From Beroe forskalii (Eukaryota > Ctenophora > Nuda > Beroida > Beroidae), in assembly GCA_011033025.1 (NCBI GenBank), contig WFMF01000344.1, forward strand, positions 124,001 through 188,000: 64,000 nucleotides of DNA, given 5' to 3'. The position numbers and the translations under genes were made by a program. Shown piece after piece: positions 47,501-59,976 of the stretch (position 1 is the first letter of the stretch; every line of letters starts with the position of its first letter). The notes under the pieces were generated by a model, which made no database searches, had not been told where the DNA came from, and saw only the letters and a program-made list of their open reading frames with translations.

Positions 47501-49810
47501 ACGGTTGAATACTTGAATAAAACCTTCAAATAAACCTTCACGAATCCATCGAATTTTTTCTCAAAAATTTTGAATCGCGTCTTATGCAAGTCCTTGATTC
47601 TTTGAAATTTTAAAACATTAGTTAATTTTTCTGAAGAAATTATGTTACATTCAAGTAAACATATTACACAAAAGGCGTATACATATCACGCCCTAGTTAC
47701 ATACGGATGGGTTGAAGATTTGTTAAAAATGAAAACAATATCATCCGTTTACTCAAGTGATAATTTGAGGAAATGTGTGTGAATCACTGAAAATCATTTC
47801 AAGATAATGATATTACTCTTCACTTGTCAAAATGATACAGGATGTGTATTTTGTCATTTCTATGTCATCGCCTTATTATACTATTATACATTTTCCATTT
47901 TCAATCGTGACCTACTGGCCACAGAATTCGAATCCAATTAATAAAAATATCAAAAAAAGTCGCAGAATTAAAAAAAAAAGGTCAAGAAAGACTAGATAAT
48001 TTCATTGATTTCGGCAAATCATTTTACGCTTGATCACACTAGAAATAGACTTATTACAATTACACATTCAAATCCGATGACAGTCGTTATGTATGAACAG
48101 CTTAGAAATATGTGTATTTTAAACTTATCGCATTAAAATATTAAATTACGAGTTTGTGTTAGAATTCATAAATTTATATACAGCATCGAGCATATTCTTA
48201 ATCTATTAATATCTGAAATAATTCAGTCAATCGAATTATCAGTCAGGAGTCAAATTTATAATACTATTCACATTTTATGCCTAGCAAAATGTATCAAGGC
48301 CGGAATATATTAGATTAGCAGTTCTCAGATTTTTTGGCTTCAACGGTCAGTGACGCTTCGCATTTGACGACAGCCAGTCGGTATTTATACAACAAAAGCC
48401 CTAGATTGTATACAAGTGTATGTATTATATGTAGGGTTTTATATTCGATGTTAAGTTCTATACAACTTATAATTCCTGGAGGAGCCCTTATTCTTCTGGT
48501 ATTGTTTATGTACATCCATGTACATTAATTAATTGTACACAGCGTAGGGCGGTGTATCATGTCTCAGTTAGACAGGTTACTGCTTGGTCTGCAAATCACA
48601 GGGGTATAATAATACGAAGTTATGCTTATTAGATGGGTGGGGTATTTACATAGATATCACGGTGCCTTATCCTTCTTCTGCAATCTTATACGAGGATATA
48701 CAGGGATACCAGCAGACTCCTAGTCCTAGGGAAATTTGGGTATTTCTAGGTCAATGGTAGCCGAACAGACGTGCTATGGAGGAAGGATTCATTGCAGATA
48801 AACTTACTGCCTTAGATAATTTGCGACATTTCTTCGGAGAGTGATGTTTGACTTCTTGTGTCACACATTCTCGCCTGCACTCACGGAGAGTGGAGTTATA
48901 ATATACTTCGATAAGTGATTGAGATAAACACTGGCTAAATGATCAGAGATAAACATGTGGTAAACAGATTCGTTGTTATCAGTCGATATAGTTTCATGAT
49001 GGTTTCATAGCACACGGTCATGTAGAAATAACGAATATGACAATATGGATGCTTCAACGATCATTTTATGAGTTACGTCAGACGGCAGATCCATCTAGGC
49101 ACAGGGGTATACTTAAATCTTGTCCAGACAAAAGAATAAGATCTACGAAACATTGTGAACAGCCGAAAGTGGTCATTTGCATTTATTTGAAAAATAGTTT
49201 TGAAGGAACAAATTTTCTTTTTCCCGAGAGTGGCCATATAGAGGGCTGCAGAACGAGCATTGTGAACACGCGTGCGTTCCCACATTAAAATCACATGGCC
49301 GTGAAATTGTCACTGCATACTTCCTTCCAGTCACGACTTTTTGCAGACATGGGACAACTTAATATAAGATGGCTATTGACTAACGTATGATTGAGGTAGA
49401 TTAGATATGTTAGACGCACTAAACAGGCTAGACCATGGAACCTGATTACTTGCATCCATCTGTGTCAGTTTAAATCAATCCTCTTGCCCTCTTGCAGATT
49501 GAATACTCCCTCATGCGAGCAGCAAATTACCATGAACACATGCTCGAGTTTATGACGCGCGGTGTGTACCCCTCTATATTTTGACCGCTCTCAGCCGATG
49601 AATATTTTTTTCGGAAAAATCAAATAACCTATTTCGGCCAAGGTTTTTTGATCTCAAAACCTTTTCTCAAACGGCCATGATGATGCAGACGATCATATAA
49701 TTAAAATGTTTAAATTATAAGGAATTTTAATATTTTCCATATACACCGCTCTGGATTTTGTATGAAAATATTTTGAGTGCAAGATCTAGTAACGCAAAAC
49801 TGGGTAACAC
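44516..49810. other. Long non-coding region upstream of the integrin exons
   Basis: No supportable gene. It may hold the unseen first exons and promoter of the integrin gene. Features: a TACCACCTGGTA-type repeat at about 44780-44860, a CGCGCG-rich patch at 44890-44920, and a degenerate TGTAACTCAA repeat of about 11 bp at 46005-46125. The rest is AT-rich. Confidence 0.45.
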
Positions 49811-50240
49811 GTATATGTGCTCATCAGTCAATAGGACCTCGTCAATAGGGTAGTAAATAGGGTTGTGATGCAAACCTTAGACAGTCTTTTTTTACATCAG
49901 GAAATCCGTTTGTTATCTATTTCGAGTGTTTAGACTACTGCAAGTCTAATAAAGGAGTCTATAATCATTATTCCAGGGTTTATTCCCTTATAAACTCCCT
50001 ATTTACCACCCTATTTACTACCCTACCTCGTCAATAGGATAGTTAATTGGGGTAGTAAAAAGGGATCTGAAGCTCAATTTAAGAAAGTCTCCATTTCAGG
50101 AAAAACTGTTTTATATCTTTCTTGAGTGCTGGACCACAATAAATCCAAGCAAATCCCTTAAAAGCATTATTTTGGGGTTTTAAAAACCCTATCTACAACC
50201 TTATTTACTACCTCTGTTATTTACTGATGAGCACACATAC
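49811..50240. mobile_element. 430-bp MITE with an internal duplication
   Basis: Inverted ends GTATATGTGCTCATCAGT (49811-49828) and ACTGATGAGCACACATAC (50223-50240) differ at one position. Inside, a block beginning CCTCGTCAATAGG (49837 and 50026) is repeated in direct orientation, each copy ending in a CTATTTAC(T)ACC run. No coding capacity. Confidence 0.75.
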
Positions 50241-50930
50241 ATATTACATAGCAGTAAGAGTAAATAGCAAGTACGTATCGAAGTTGAACGAAAATTTCAC
50301 CATGGTGCAATTTGTGCAAAGCTCAATTATTTCAAAGCCCAATAAGTTGTCGCACTGGCAGTAGTCTCATATCAACCTTAATTAAACGCACAGAAATAGC
50401 TTATTTTCATCAGCCTGGCGCTAAATTTACGTCGTGTTTATATTAGTTAGGCTTGCTTCAGAATCAAGCAGTAAAAACTTCTCAAAAGAAAGAAATTGCT
50501 GTGACTCGTCTAATAAATCATGTCTTGATTTACACTTACAGAAGGGGTAAGCGTAACGTAGAGTTTCATTTAGAATCGAGTGCCCGGCTCGTGCCTTGCA
50601 ATATTGAAATTAAAACCGTGCACTGCACGTGTTACTGTTATGAATTAGAATATGAATTCGACTTAGCGGGCCTATTAATATTATTTTGAGACGCCGGGCA
50701 CATTAGGAGCAGGTCGACCTGTAAATGAATCAAAATATCAAGTATAGTCAGTACCGAGTAATATAGTAATGGTAATACTGTAATAGCTTGAGTTCGCATT
50801 GCTGGCATGAAAAGGGTCACAACGAATAAGGAAAATCGTCATTGTCGACAATGGCAATAAATTTTTGTCGAAAATGGTGATCTATTATCTATACTTATAC
50901 GTTACCTATGTCACCTATGTCCAAGTCAGT
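50241..50930. other. Intergenic, with GTCGAC repeats at the LINE edge
   Basis: No supportable gene. ATTGTCGACAATGG and TTGTCGAAAATGG at 50840-50880 match the repeat found on the far side of the LINE at 55515-55880. Confidence 0.45.
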
Positions 50931-52912
50931 TGATCTTCAATAAAGCCGTCTGGTGTGACCACTCCACAAGGCAGATGCCTCTTTGTCTTTACGCCAGCAA
51001 AGGAGAGAGTCTGAGTTTGCAGGGTGTAGCCTCGAACTGGCGGGGGTATCGGGAACAGACATCAGGAACTCAGTTAATCGCATTTTGAAGAGGTCCATAT
51101 CTTGAATGCTGTTGAGGTGATATGGGATGGAATTCCACAACTTAGGACCCATGACAGAGAAGGAATTCTCATATGCGGTTCGGTGAAAGGCTGATGAGTT
51201 CTTGCTGCAAACTGGGATTTTAGCGATGTTACCAAGGCGGGGACGAGTGACAAATTCAACTTTGAGATCGTTGCTCGTCTTACAATGAAGAACTTTCCAC
51301 ATATGCAGAATGATGTATCGCTCTCGTCTTCGTTGAAGTGATAACAAAGATAACGCCTCCAAGCGTTCCCAGTAATTGAGTTCAGACATTCCACCTATTT
51401 TAGCAGTGAAAACCTTCTGGACGTTTTCAATTTCTTGTATGTCTGAAATTTTTGTTGGGCACCAAAGTGGGCAACAGTACTCCAACAAGCTTCGAACCAT
51501 TGACTTGTACACTGTAAGGATAATCTCATGTGAGCGGGAACGAAAGACACTCAACACCCAGGCCACTTTTTGGCGAGCCTTGCTTGTAATATCAAGGATG
51601 TATGGAGTCCAAGACAGGTTAGCCGCCATTGTCACGCCAAGGTCGCGAAGTTGTGTACATGGACGAAGCACAGTGGAATCTGACACATGGTACTGAAACT
51701 GTTCACAGATAAATGGAAGTTCTGTGAGTGTGTTTTTCCTGTTATGTTGATATGAGATATACTCAAACTTGTCCTTGTGCAGACATGTTGTTACTATCAG
51801 ACCACTGAATGACATTAAGGAGATCACTTTGTAGGATTGCAACATCTTCTTCACATCCAATGGATCTAGAAACGCGAGTGTCATCAGCAAAACATCGAAG
51901 AATAGAATCCAATACGCAGTTAGGAATATCATTGATGAAGATAAGAAAGAGTATTGGACCCAGTACCGTTCCTTTGGGGAACACCGCTGATAATCAGAGC
52001 CAGGAATGATATTTGACCATTTACAACAACCCCCTGCATTCGATCACTGAGAAAGGACTCAATCCAATTGATCAGTTTGGGATGAAAACCATAGAGTTGA
52101 AGTTTCTCCATAAGAATTCTATGATCAACCTTATCAAATGCCTTAGCATAGTCCAAATAAATTGAATCAAAGTCACGGTTGTTGGTGAGCCAAGGGCATC
52201 ATCAAAGTGGTGAAGAAGTTGTGTCAGACAGCTACGACCTGATCTGAAGCCGTGTTGCATACTGCAACAAAGTCGTTTGAATCGAGATGATCAACAATCT
52301 TCTTCCTAATGACCCTCTCGAATACTTTGACCACATGAGACGTCAGTGAAACTGGTCTGTAGTTAGCTGGTAACGACTTACTGTCCTTCTTGTGGGAGTG
52401 GAAAATATGGGACATCTTGTAGAAGTCAGGAACGTGGCCCTGTTCCATTGATTGAGACCAGATGAGGTGAAGAGGAACTGCCAAGGAATGCTTGCAATTT
52501 TTCAAAAGAGTAGCCGGAACTTCGTCTGGACCAGAAGCAGAACTCGGTTGAATTTCGTTGATAGCATCTATGATATCCTCCTTCGTAAAGGTTAAGGCTT
52601 CATCAGTGAATGGAACTTTGAGTGGAGGAGGTTCGAAAGAAGCAGCATCGACATTAGTCTTGGAGGGATCGCTGAACACTGAAGTGAATTGTTCTTGAAG
52701 CATATCAGCAATGTCCTTAGGGGATGTTTTGATTTGACCTTCCTTGTCAATTAACATGCTGATATTCTGCTTCTTCTTTGAAAACTGCTTAGCGTAACTG
52801 TAGAAGTATTTAGGGTTACTTTTGACCTTAGCAGCAGCTGTTTGCTCTCTATATTGTAAGTCCGAGTTGATTGAATCCCTAATATCAAGGTGGAGGAGAG
52901 AGAGTTTGTTAA
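50930..52912 (-). pseudogene. Non-LTR retrotransposon (LINE) reverse transcriptase, 3' part
   Basis: Read on the minus strand, fragments give an ORF2-type protein in order: the linker (SSASGPDEVPATLLKN), RT motifs (LPANYRPVSLTS, HGFRSGRSCLTQL, LDYAKAFDKVDH, GTVLGPILFLIFIND, catalytic FADDT) and the C-terminal domain (WTPYILDITSKARQK, LLEYCCPLWCP, GPKLWNSIPYHLNSI). The motif set fits the CR1/L2/Jockey group; finer placement is uncertain. Frame changes near 52250, 52160, 51980 and 51780 mean it is dead. The element continues past an insertion at 54913-55506. Its endonuclease start is missing, so it is 5' truncated. Confidence 0.93.
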
Positions 52913-54908
52913 AGGGGTAGTATACTATAGAATCGACTTCCAACAGCATGCAAAAAAGTATGATTTTATGATTTCTCACACTTCACGTTTTAAAATAGTG
53001 AAATCCCCATGCCTCTATCTCAATTCGTTCGCGAGTTATTGCGGTTTATAGATTTCAGCGCGATGACGTCACTTGGGCAGGACAGGTTGCCGCGCAGCGT
53101 TACAATACGTGTGAAATCTATGTGTTGGTGTGAATTCAAGATGCTAAATCGGGTACAATTGTCGGGATCTTTATTTTTCAGACAATTAGGTTTTAGATTG
53201 TATTTTCACCGTTCGCTATTTGTATCTCTTGCTATTTTTTCTAGCCATGATACGAATTGATATTGTCATATCTTAGGACGATCATAATAAACTTTTGAGT
53301 AATAAAAATACCTTCATCATCATATTAAGCAGCAGGTTATAGATTGCCAAATAAACTACTTCGTCCATATGCAATATTACTGATACCAACTACTAAATTC
53401 GACTACTCTAATTTGGATACGGCGATATGGATTCAGAATTACCTAATTGTTGTTTAGTGTTTACTTTATAATACTACTTAATTAGCTAAGAGCAGTTAGA
53501 TAACCGATAGATCCAGTTTAAAAGCATATCAAAAATCCTTGTACGATAATACAGACGCATTACCAGCTTTGAAGCCAGTGTACTCGTGTTTCTTATCAGG
53601 ATATTGCTGCCTGATGTGCCGTACAACACAGGAGGGTACTATGTATCGAGTCATATGCACTTAACTGTAGAGTGACAATTTATCAGGAAAACAAAGAACT
53701 TGTAGCACAAATCGCGATAGCCTTTATTGTCCACCTCTTTGCTCAAATATGATTTACTACCTTTACTGTATGTCAATCGTAATAATTTCAATATGTCTTT
53801 ATGTCCGGGTTCTCTATCACATCAATTTAAACTTTAGTCTCCGTAATGCAATTTTTACCCTCTTTGTCCATAACACTATAGATAGAGTCACTGATACGAC
53901 AAGAGTGGTCATCATCAGGCCCGTGGACAGCTTCACATCGTGAAAAGGAACACCAATCCATCGGTAGACTGCCATCTTTGTTACTCTCACCAATTTAAGA
54001 AATCTCATTCTCTGAACCGCCATTTTAGTTTCCACTTTCGTATCCAATGACAGAATAGAAGGCTTCTCATCACAATCATGGTCACTAATTTCTCTATTTC
54101 TTGGTTCCAGGCTAGGATCACATAGTGCAGACAACTCGTCGATACAAAACCTGTACTGTTTTTCTCCTGGCTGACTGAATTTGTTTCGTCTTCAAGTTCA
54201 ACCTCACTGTAGAAAACAATATCAAACTTCCGCTAGAAAACCGTGATTATTTGTTTCGTCCCATTCCTAATGATTTTCATGTACAGTCAATGCCCACAAT
54301 GCTAGAGCTAACTCTAATATGCTTCAAGGAAACGGATGTAGAGGATAAAAGTGCAACAGCAAACAAATTCTATTTGAGTATTAGGGTGTATAATCCATAA
54401 CTTCAAGATTAAGAATTATTACCATACATTGGTGTCCAAAGAGAATCGTTTTTAAAACTCATTTGCAATATCGCAAGAATACATATCTTTACCAATTTTC
54501 TATCATAATTCGCAAATATTCATATTGCTTCCAGTAGGGATATCCCTTTCAGTTTCTAATTTGTAATTCCCTATTTTAATTTCATCGTGACAGATCGTGT
54601 AATTGATGGCATGGACTCAAGCAATTGCATAGATTATAGAAGGGAGAGAAGCACATAATTTATGCGATTGAAAATGCATGAGTACATAAGAGGTAGGTAT
54701 AGGAGAATACAATATATTTCACACAGCGCGCACAGCGTCAGCTGAGGTGAGCTGCCCGAGTGATGTAATCGCGCCAAAACATATAGGTGCGATATCTCGC
54801 GATTGGGAGTAAGTAGAAAGATGGGGATTTCACTAAAATTATTTTCGCAGTACTGGTTAGTAAATTAGATCATAAAAAGTGGTACTTTTTCTGGAGTGTA
54901 CTACCCCT
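52913..54908. mobile_element. 2.0-kb TTAA-flanked piggyBac-like non-autonomous element
   Basis: It interrupts the LINE. TTAA lies at both sides (52909-52912 and 54909-54912). Ends AGGGGTAGTATACTATAG and CTGGAGTGTACTACCCCT are inverted repeats. Similarity continues inward for roughly 180 bp: TAGTGAAATCCCCAT on the left has its mirror ATGGGGATTTCACTA on the right. TTAA duplication is the hallmark of piggyBac transposition. No transposase is recognisable. The interior holds a 105-codon minus-strand frame (53817-54134) with one hydrophobic stretch and no known domain. Confidence 0.75.
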
Positions 54909-54912
54909 TTAA

Positions 54913-55506
54913 CTAACGCATTTTTCTGTGAAAGAGGGCTTCGAGGATTACCCATAACAATTGCAAGTTGAGATTGGAGCTTTCGCCGTTTTCTGTTCAA
55001 TGTATTCAGAAGACGATTGGGTTTTTTCTTTCGAGGCTATCTTCTTCGGGCAGCAGATTTCACAGATTTGAAGGATGGTCAAGGTGAATAGTTCTACAAA
55101 TTGATATGTCATCTGACAAAGTAAAGAGATGTTCCCAGTCGACTGAGCTAATCAATCCATCCAGTTGAGAGAAATCAGCTTTAAAGGAAGTCTAAGCTCT
55201 GAAACAAGATTCTGAGAAATCAGAAGGAGCTGATGTTTTGAATTTACATGGATTGTAGGACCAGTATATCTCAACAAATTCGTGATCAGAAAGGGGCGTC
55301 GAACTACATGAGATATGTGTAATCAGCTCTTCAGAGTTGCTGAGGTAGAGGTCCAGGGTACTGTCTTGTCGAGTAGGTTCTGCCACAAGCTGTTTGCAGA
55401 GGTGATCAGACATGAAGTCAAAGAAAAGTTTTCCATTTTCGTCAAACTTCATGGCGATAGCAATCAACATTGTACACAATGGATCGTCAAATTTTGTGAT
55501 CGTCAT
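54913..55506 (-). pseudogene. Same LINE, endonuclease-side fragment
   Basis: The minus strand gives the end of an APE-type endonuclease domain: EPTRQDSTLDLYLSNSEE, then TPLSDHEFVEI. It joins the RT part at 52912 once the piggyBac-like insert is removed. The N-terminal two thirds of the endonuclease and any ORF1 are absent. Confidence 0.85.
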
Positions 55507-56512
55507 TGACTGTCAATGTCATTGTCGACAATTACATGGCGAGTGGCGAATGTGGTGCCATTCTCTTTCGATAATAGACGAGGATTTCTATCGCCATGGA
55601 AGATTGTCTGAAATCCAATGTCGACATAGGTGACAAAGTACCCATTGTCGACATTGGCGATTCAATGGCTATCCATTGTCGGTCCATAGCCGATAACCTA
55701 TTCACCATCACCAATTGTAAAAATTAAATCGCCCGCGTTGATTTCAATGAATCCATATTCGCAATTGTGAACAATGACTCGCTTCTGTTGACGCTGGATT
55801 CGTTGTCCACATTGATGAAAATGATTCACCGTCATCGATAATGAATTCATTATTGACAGTATATCTATTGTCGACAATTGATGATTTATTTTCAACAATG
55901 TCATTTCATTATGAGAAATGTTGTCATAAAATCCAGTGCGCGTAACCTGAACCAGGGACCTGGTTAGGGCAAGAAATAGTCACGATTTGTTTTGAAAAAG
56001 GAGGGGGGTTTGGTCAATGCTGACGTCAGCATGGGGGAGGAGGTCAGCCAATGATGACAAATTATGACAGACGAGGGGTTGAAAATGGGCAAAAAAGTGA
56101 TGACGTAATATTTGACGGCTCCCTTAAAAGGTATGAAAAGAACAGTTACTGAGTAAAAATCCTCGGTGAATTAAGACGGTTTGAATATTGATTTCTAAAA
56201 TTTTGATTTTCTATCATAACTTAATCTAAAATTCTTTTTATATGTTAAATTCTTAAAGTTAAACATTTCTAAATCGTTAAATTCTCAAAAGTTTTCATTA
56301 AAGTTCTGATCAAGTTTGATTAAATTGTTTATTGAATTACATTGTTTTGATATCTTTTACTTGAAGTTGAAGTTGATAATATGAATTATCAGTTTAAAAT
56401 TGCTTTTCTAAGCAATTATTATTATTGGAATTGTAAATTAATTAATATTAAATTTTTACTCTGATTTCTCTACGACTGCGTTTAATTTTAAATTTATATT
56501 GTCACAAAGTTG
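55507..56512. other. GTCGAC-repeat flank and AT-rich spacer
   Basis: 55515-55880 carries scattered copies of the palindrome ATTGTCGACAAT and variants. 55939-55975 is a CTAACCAGG-type fragment. 56150-56510 is AT-rich with no gene. Confidence 0.5.
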
Positions 56513-57955
56513 TGTTACAGCAGCGTAACGCTGTTACAGCAGCGTAACGCTGTTACAGCAGCGTAACGCTGTTACAGCAGCGTAACGCTGTTACAGCAGC
56601 GTAACGCTGTTACAGCAGCGTAACGCTGTTAGCAGCAACGCTGTTACAGCAACAACGCTACAGCAGCGTAACGCTGTTACAGCAGCGTAACGTTGTTACA
56701 GCAGCGTAACGCGCTGTTACAGCAGCGTAAGCATAGCAGCAGTACGCTGCGCAGCATGGAAGGTTACAACGTAACGCTGTTGCAGCAGCGTAACGCTAGC
56801 AGCGTTGCGCAGCGTAACGCTGTTACACAGCAGCGTAACGCTGTTACAGCAGCGTAACGCTGTTACAGCAGCGTAACGTTGTTACAGCGTAACGTTGTTA
56901 CAGCATGTAACGCTGTTGGCAGCGTAACGTTACTACAGCAGCGCACGCTGTTACAGCAGCGTAACGCTGTTACAGCAGCGTAACGCTGTTACAGCAGCGT
57001 AACGCTGTTGCGCAGCGTAACGCTGTTACAGCAGCGTAACGCTGTTACAGCAGCGTAACGCTGTTACCAGCAGCGTAACGCTGTTACAGCAGCGTAACGC
57101 TGTTACAGCGTAACGTTGCAAGCAGCAGCGTAACGCTGTTACAGCAGCAACATACACAGCAGCGTAACGTTGTTACAGCAGCGTAACGCTGTTACAGCAG
57201 CGTAACGCTGTTACAGCAGCGTAACGCTGTTACAGCAGCGTAACGTTGTTACAGCAGCGTAACGTTGTTACAGCAGCGTAACGCTGTTACAGCAGCAAAG
57301 TTGTAGCAGCGTAACGCTGTTACGCAGCAGCGTAACGCTGTTACAGCAGCGTAACGCTGTTACAGCAGCGTAACGCGCTGTTACAGCAGCGTAACGCTGT
57401 TACAGCAGCGTAACGTTGTTACAGCAGCGCGTAACGCTGTTACAGCAGCGTAACGCTTGTTAGCAGCGTAACGCTGTTACAGCAGCGTAACGCTGTTACA
57501 GCAGCGTAACGCTGTTACAGCAGCGTAACGCTGTTACAGCAGCGTAACGCTGTTGCAGCAGCGTAACGCTGTTACAGCAGCGTAACGCTGTTACAGCAGC
57601 GTAACGCTGTTACAGCAGCGTAACGCTGTTACAGCAGCGTAACGCTGTTACAGCAGCGTAACATAATTATAACGCTGTTACAGCAGCGTAACATAACGCT
57701 GTTACAGCAGCGTAACATAATGCTGTTACAGCAGCGTAACATAACGCTGTTATGTGTTACAGCAGCGTAACGCTGTTACAGCAGCGTAACGCTGTTACAG
57801 CAGCGTAACGCTGTTACAGCAGCGTAACATAACGCTGTTACAGCAGCGTAACGCTGTTACAGCAGCGTAACATAACGCTGTTACAGCAGCGTAACATAAC
57901 GCTGTTACAGCAGCGTAACATAACGCTGTTACAGCAGCTCGTAACATAACGCTGT
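56513..57955 (+). repeat. 19-bp minisatellite, about 1.44 kb
   Basis: The unit GTTACAGCAGCGTAACGCT is repeated roughly 70-75 times, with variants: GTTGTT versus GCTGTT, truncated units, and a 3' stretch of units carrying an extra ACATA (57660-57950). GTTAC and GTAAC within the unit are inverted, so each unit can form a small hairpin. Confidence 0.95.
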
Positions 57956-57956
57956 T

Positions 57957-58470
57957 ATCGTAGGATGTTACCCTACCCTCCCGCGCGACGCAACGTTCCA
58001 CATTTGGTGCATGGACGTCACTTTGCGCTCTCGCCAGAAGAAATAGACGGGCATTGCAAACGTCCGTCGAATTTGAAATTCAATTTAAGTCATATAAAAT
58101 TCAAAAAATTATCAACAGGTTTAGAATAAATCTGTTGATAAACGCCATGGCCAGTTCTTTGTCAGGCGTTGCCTGACTCCCTCGCGCGCGCGCCACGAAT
58201 TATTGAAATTATGGGTCTGACGACGATTGCTAAACACGTATATCTTTGTGTGGCTCGCGCGGCGCGCTTCCGTAGGGATCGAAAGCGCGCGGCGCGTACA
58301 TACACACACCTATGCGGGCTTAGGAAACGTCAGACAACCATTTCTTTGTTTTTAGTTTTTTACTTGTTTATCAAGTATTAACATCTTTTCATGGTTTTCA
58401 CAGCTATATGATATATCACAACATAAAAATTGTTTGTAGGATGTTACCCTACCCTCCGCCGCGCACGCAA
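57957..58470 (-). repeat. GC-rich family A and B repeats
   Basis: Minus-strand copy of family B at 57957-58070, family A at 58225-58327 (ending CACACCTATGCGGGCTTAGG) and a second, shorter family B copy at 58436-58470. The 19-bp minisatellite ends directly at the first of these. Confidence 0.65.
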
Positions 58471-59976
58471 CGTTTTCGTTTCCGCGACCCTCCAAACCTC
58501 CGAGTGTTGCACACAGGGATGGGAGAAATCCATCAAAAAAATTGTATTGTACTTGACGTGAAATTTCTGGAGAATAGAAATGTTTCCTTAAACTGAGCAT
58601 TTGAACCATTTGGTATTGTGTACAGTGTAAGGGATTAATTGAGAGTCTTGTGCTTCCTTGAAAATTGAAATTGTCATTTGCTTCCATCATCATTAGCTGA
58701 TCCTATTTTATATATGGTTTTATAACATAGATTTTCTTCCGAATTTAGTTTTCAAGCTTATTACCAAATGGATGTCAGAGCTTTATCAGCTGAATCTGTT
58801 ATACTGTAGTACTGTTCTATGAATTAGAGAATTAGGGTGAGATTTTGGCCTGTGACACCTGTATTATGCTACCTATATGCTGTTTCTCAAGTCAAGTAAG
58901 CAAGCCTTTTACTCTTATGTTTGTATACTGTATAGTAACTATAGTACTACAGTTCACCAATTTTTAACTATTTAAGCTCACTGAATGAACTATACTTCAC
59001 CTTGCTGTGAACTCAACTGCAGAACTAGAGGTCACCTTATATATTTTTTGTAAACTTCGATGAACTCTGCCAAATTCAAAGAACTCTTCCAAATTCACAT
59101 TGCCTCTTTGCTTCCAGAATGCACATTGACCAAATGTTTCAGTTCACTGACTTTTTTTCAGCTTCAGTTCTTCCCCTAACCAGGGGTGTAGCGAGAGGAC
59201 CTGGTTTTGCGCTTGCTGCACTGTGCACTCTGTGTGGGAAACCAGGGTCCTGGTTAGGGCAACTTCAGTTCAATCAGTGTACTAAATCACCTAGATTGAG
59301 ATATTTTTTCACGTGGACTCCTCTGTGAACTTTCCTGTACTTCAATGAATCTTGGTGATCTGCTGCCAAACCCCCTGAGTCAGACGGTACCGTACACCCC
59401 AAATATGCTCACTAGTCCCTCCACGGCACGCCTCTGAAATTCATATATTGAACTCCACCACATGTACTTAAACTGATCCAGAAAACTTCATTTTACAATA
59501 GACTGGTTAATGTAAAGGTATACTTATAATGGAGTATGATAAATTTTTTTTACTGTAAAATACTTTCAGTTTCAGACCTATTGCTGTAAATTTTAATTTT
59601 ATCCTCATAAAACCATTTGGAAATTTCCAAGATAAAAACTTTGGGGGAAAAGGTTATGGGATAAAATTTTTGGGGAAACAACGAAATGTGGAAACCTACT
59701 GTGCTGAGCGATGGTGGTACTGTTGGCAGGATTTTCAAGGTATCGTTACTTTGTAAGCTAAGTGATATGTGATACCTATTCAAGGTATTGTAAAAAGTTA
59801 TATGTGAGTGAGGAGCTAGGAGATCTAATGATGTATCATTGTATCATGTTATTCCAAAGATTCAAACAAAAATAAATGATGATCTAGCAATCTATACTTC
59901 TATACTTTTTCTCAACTCAATCGCACTTAGATCTATCTTCAATCATGCGATTTCCTCTAAAATAGCCTCCTTTCAG
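58471..59976. other. Region upstream of the visible VPS13 exons
   Basis: Mostly AT-rich. 59171-59262 is a CTAACCAGG-type element (CCCTAACCAGG ... CCTGGTTAGGGCAA). The chorein N-terminal exons of the VPS13-type gene should lie upstream of 59977 but were not recognised. Confidence 0.45.

Noticed and set aside
49037..49294. Overlapping 73- and 83-codon frames on opposite strands
   Set aside because: No domain, no splice partners, and length expected by chance.
53817..54134. A transposase or membrane protein gene inside the piggyBac-like element
   Set aside because: Only 105 codons, one weak hydrophobic stretch, no known motif, no DDE/D residues in context.
56513..57955. A CRISPR-like array
   Set aside because: Units are contiguous 19-bp tandem repeats without unique spacers, in a eukaryotic genome.
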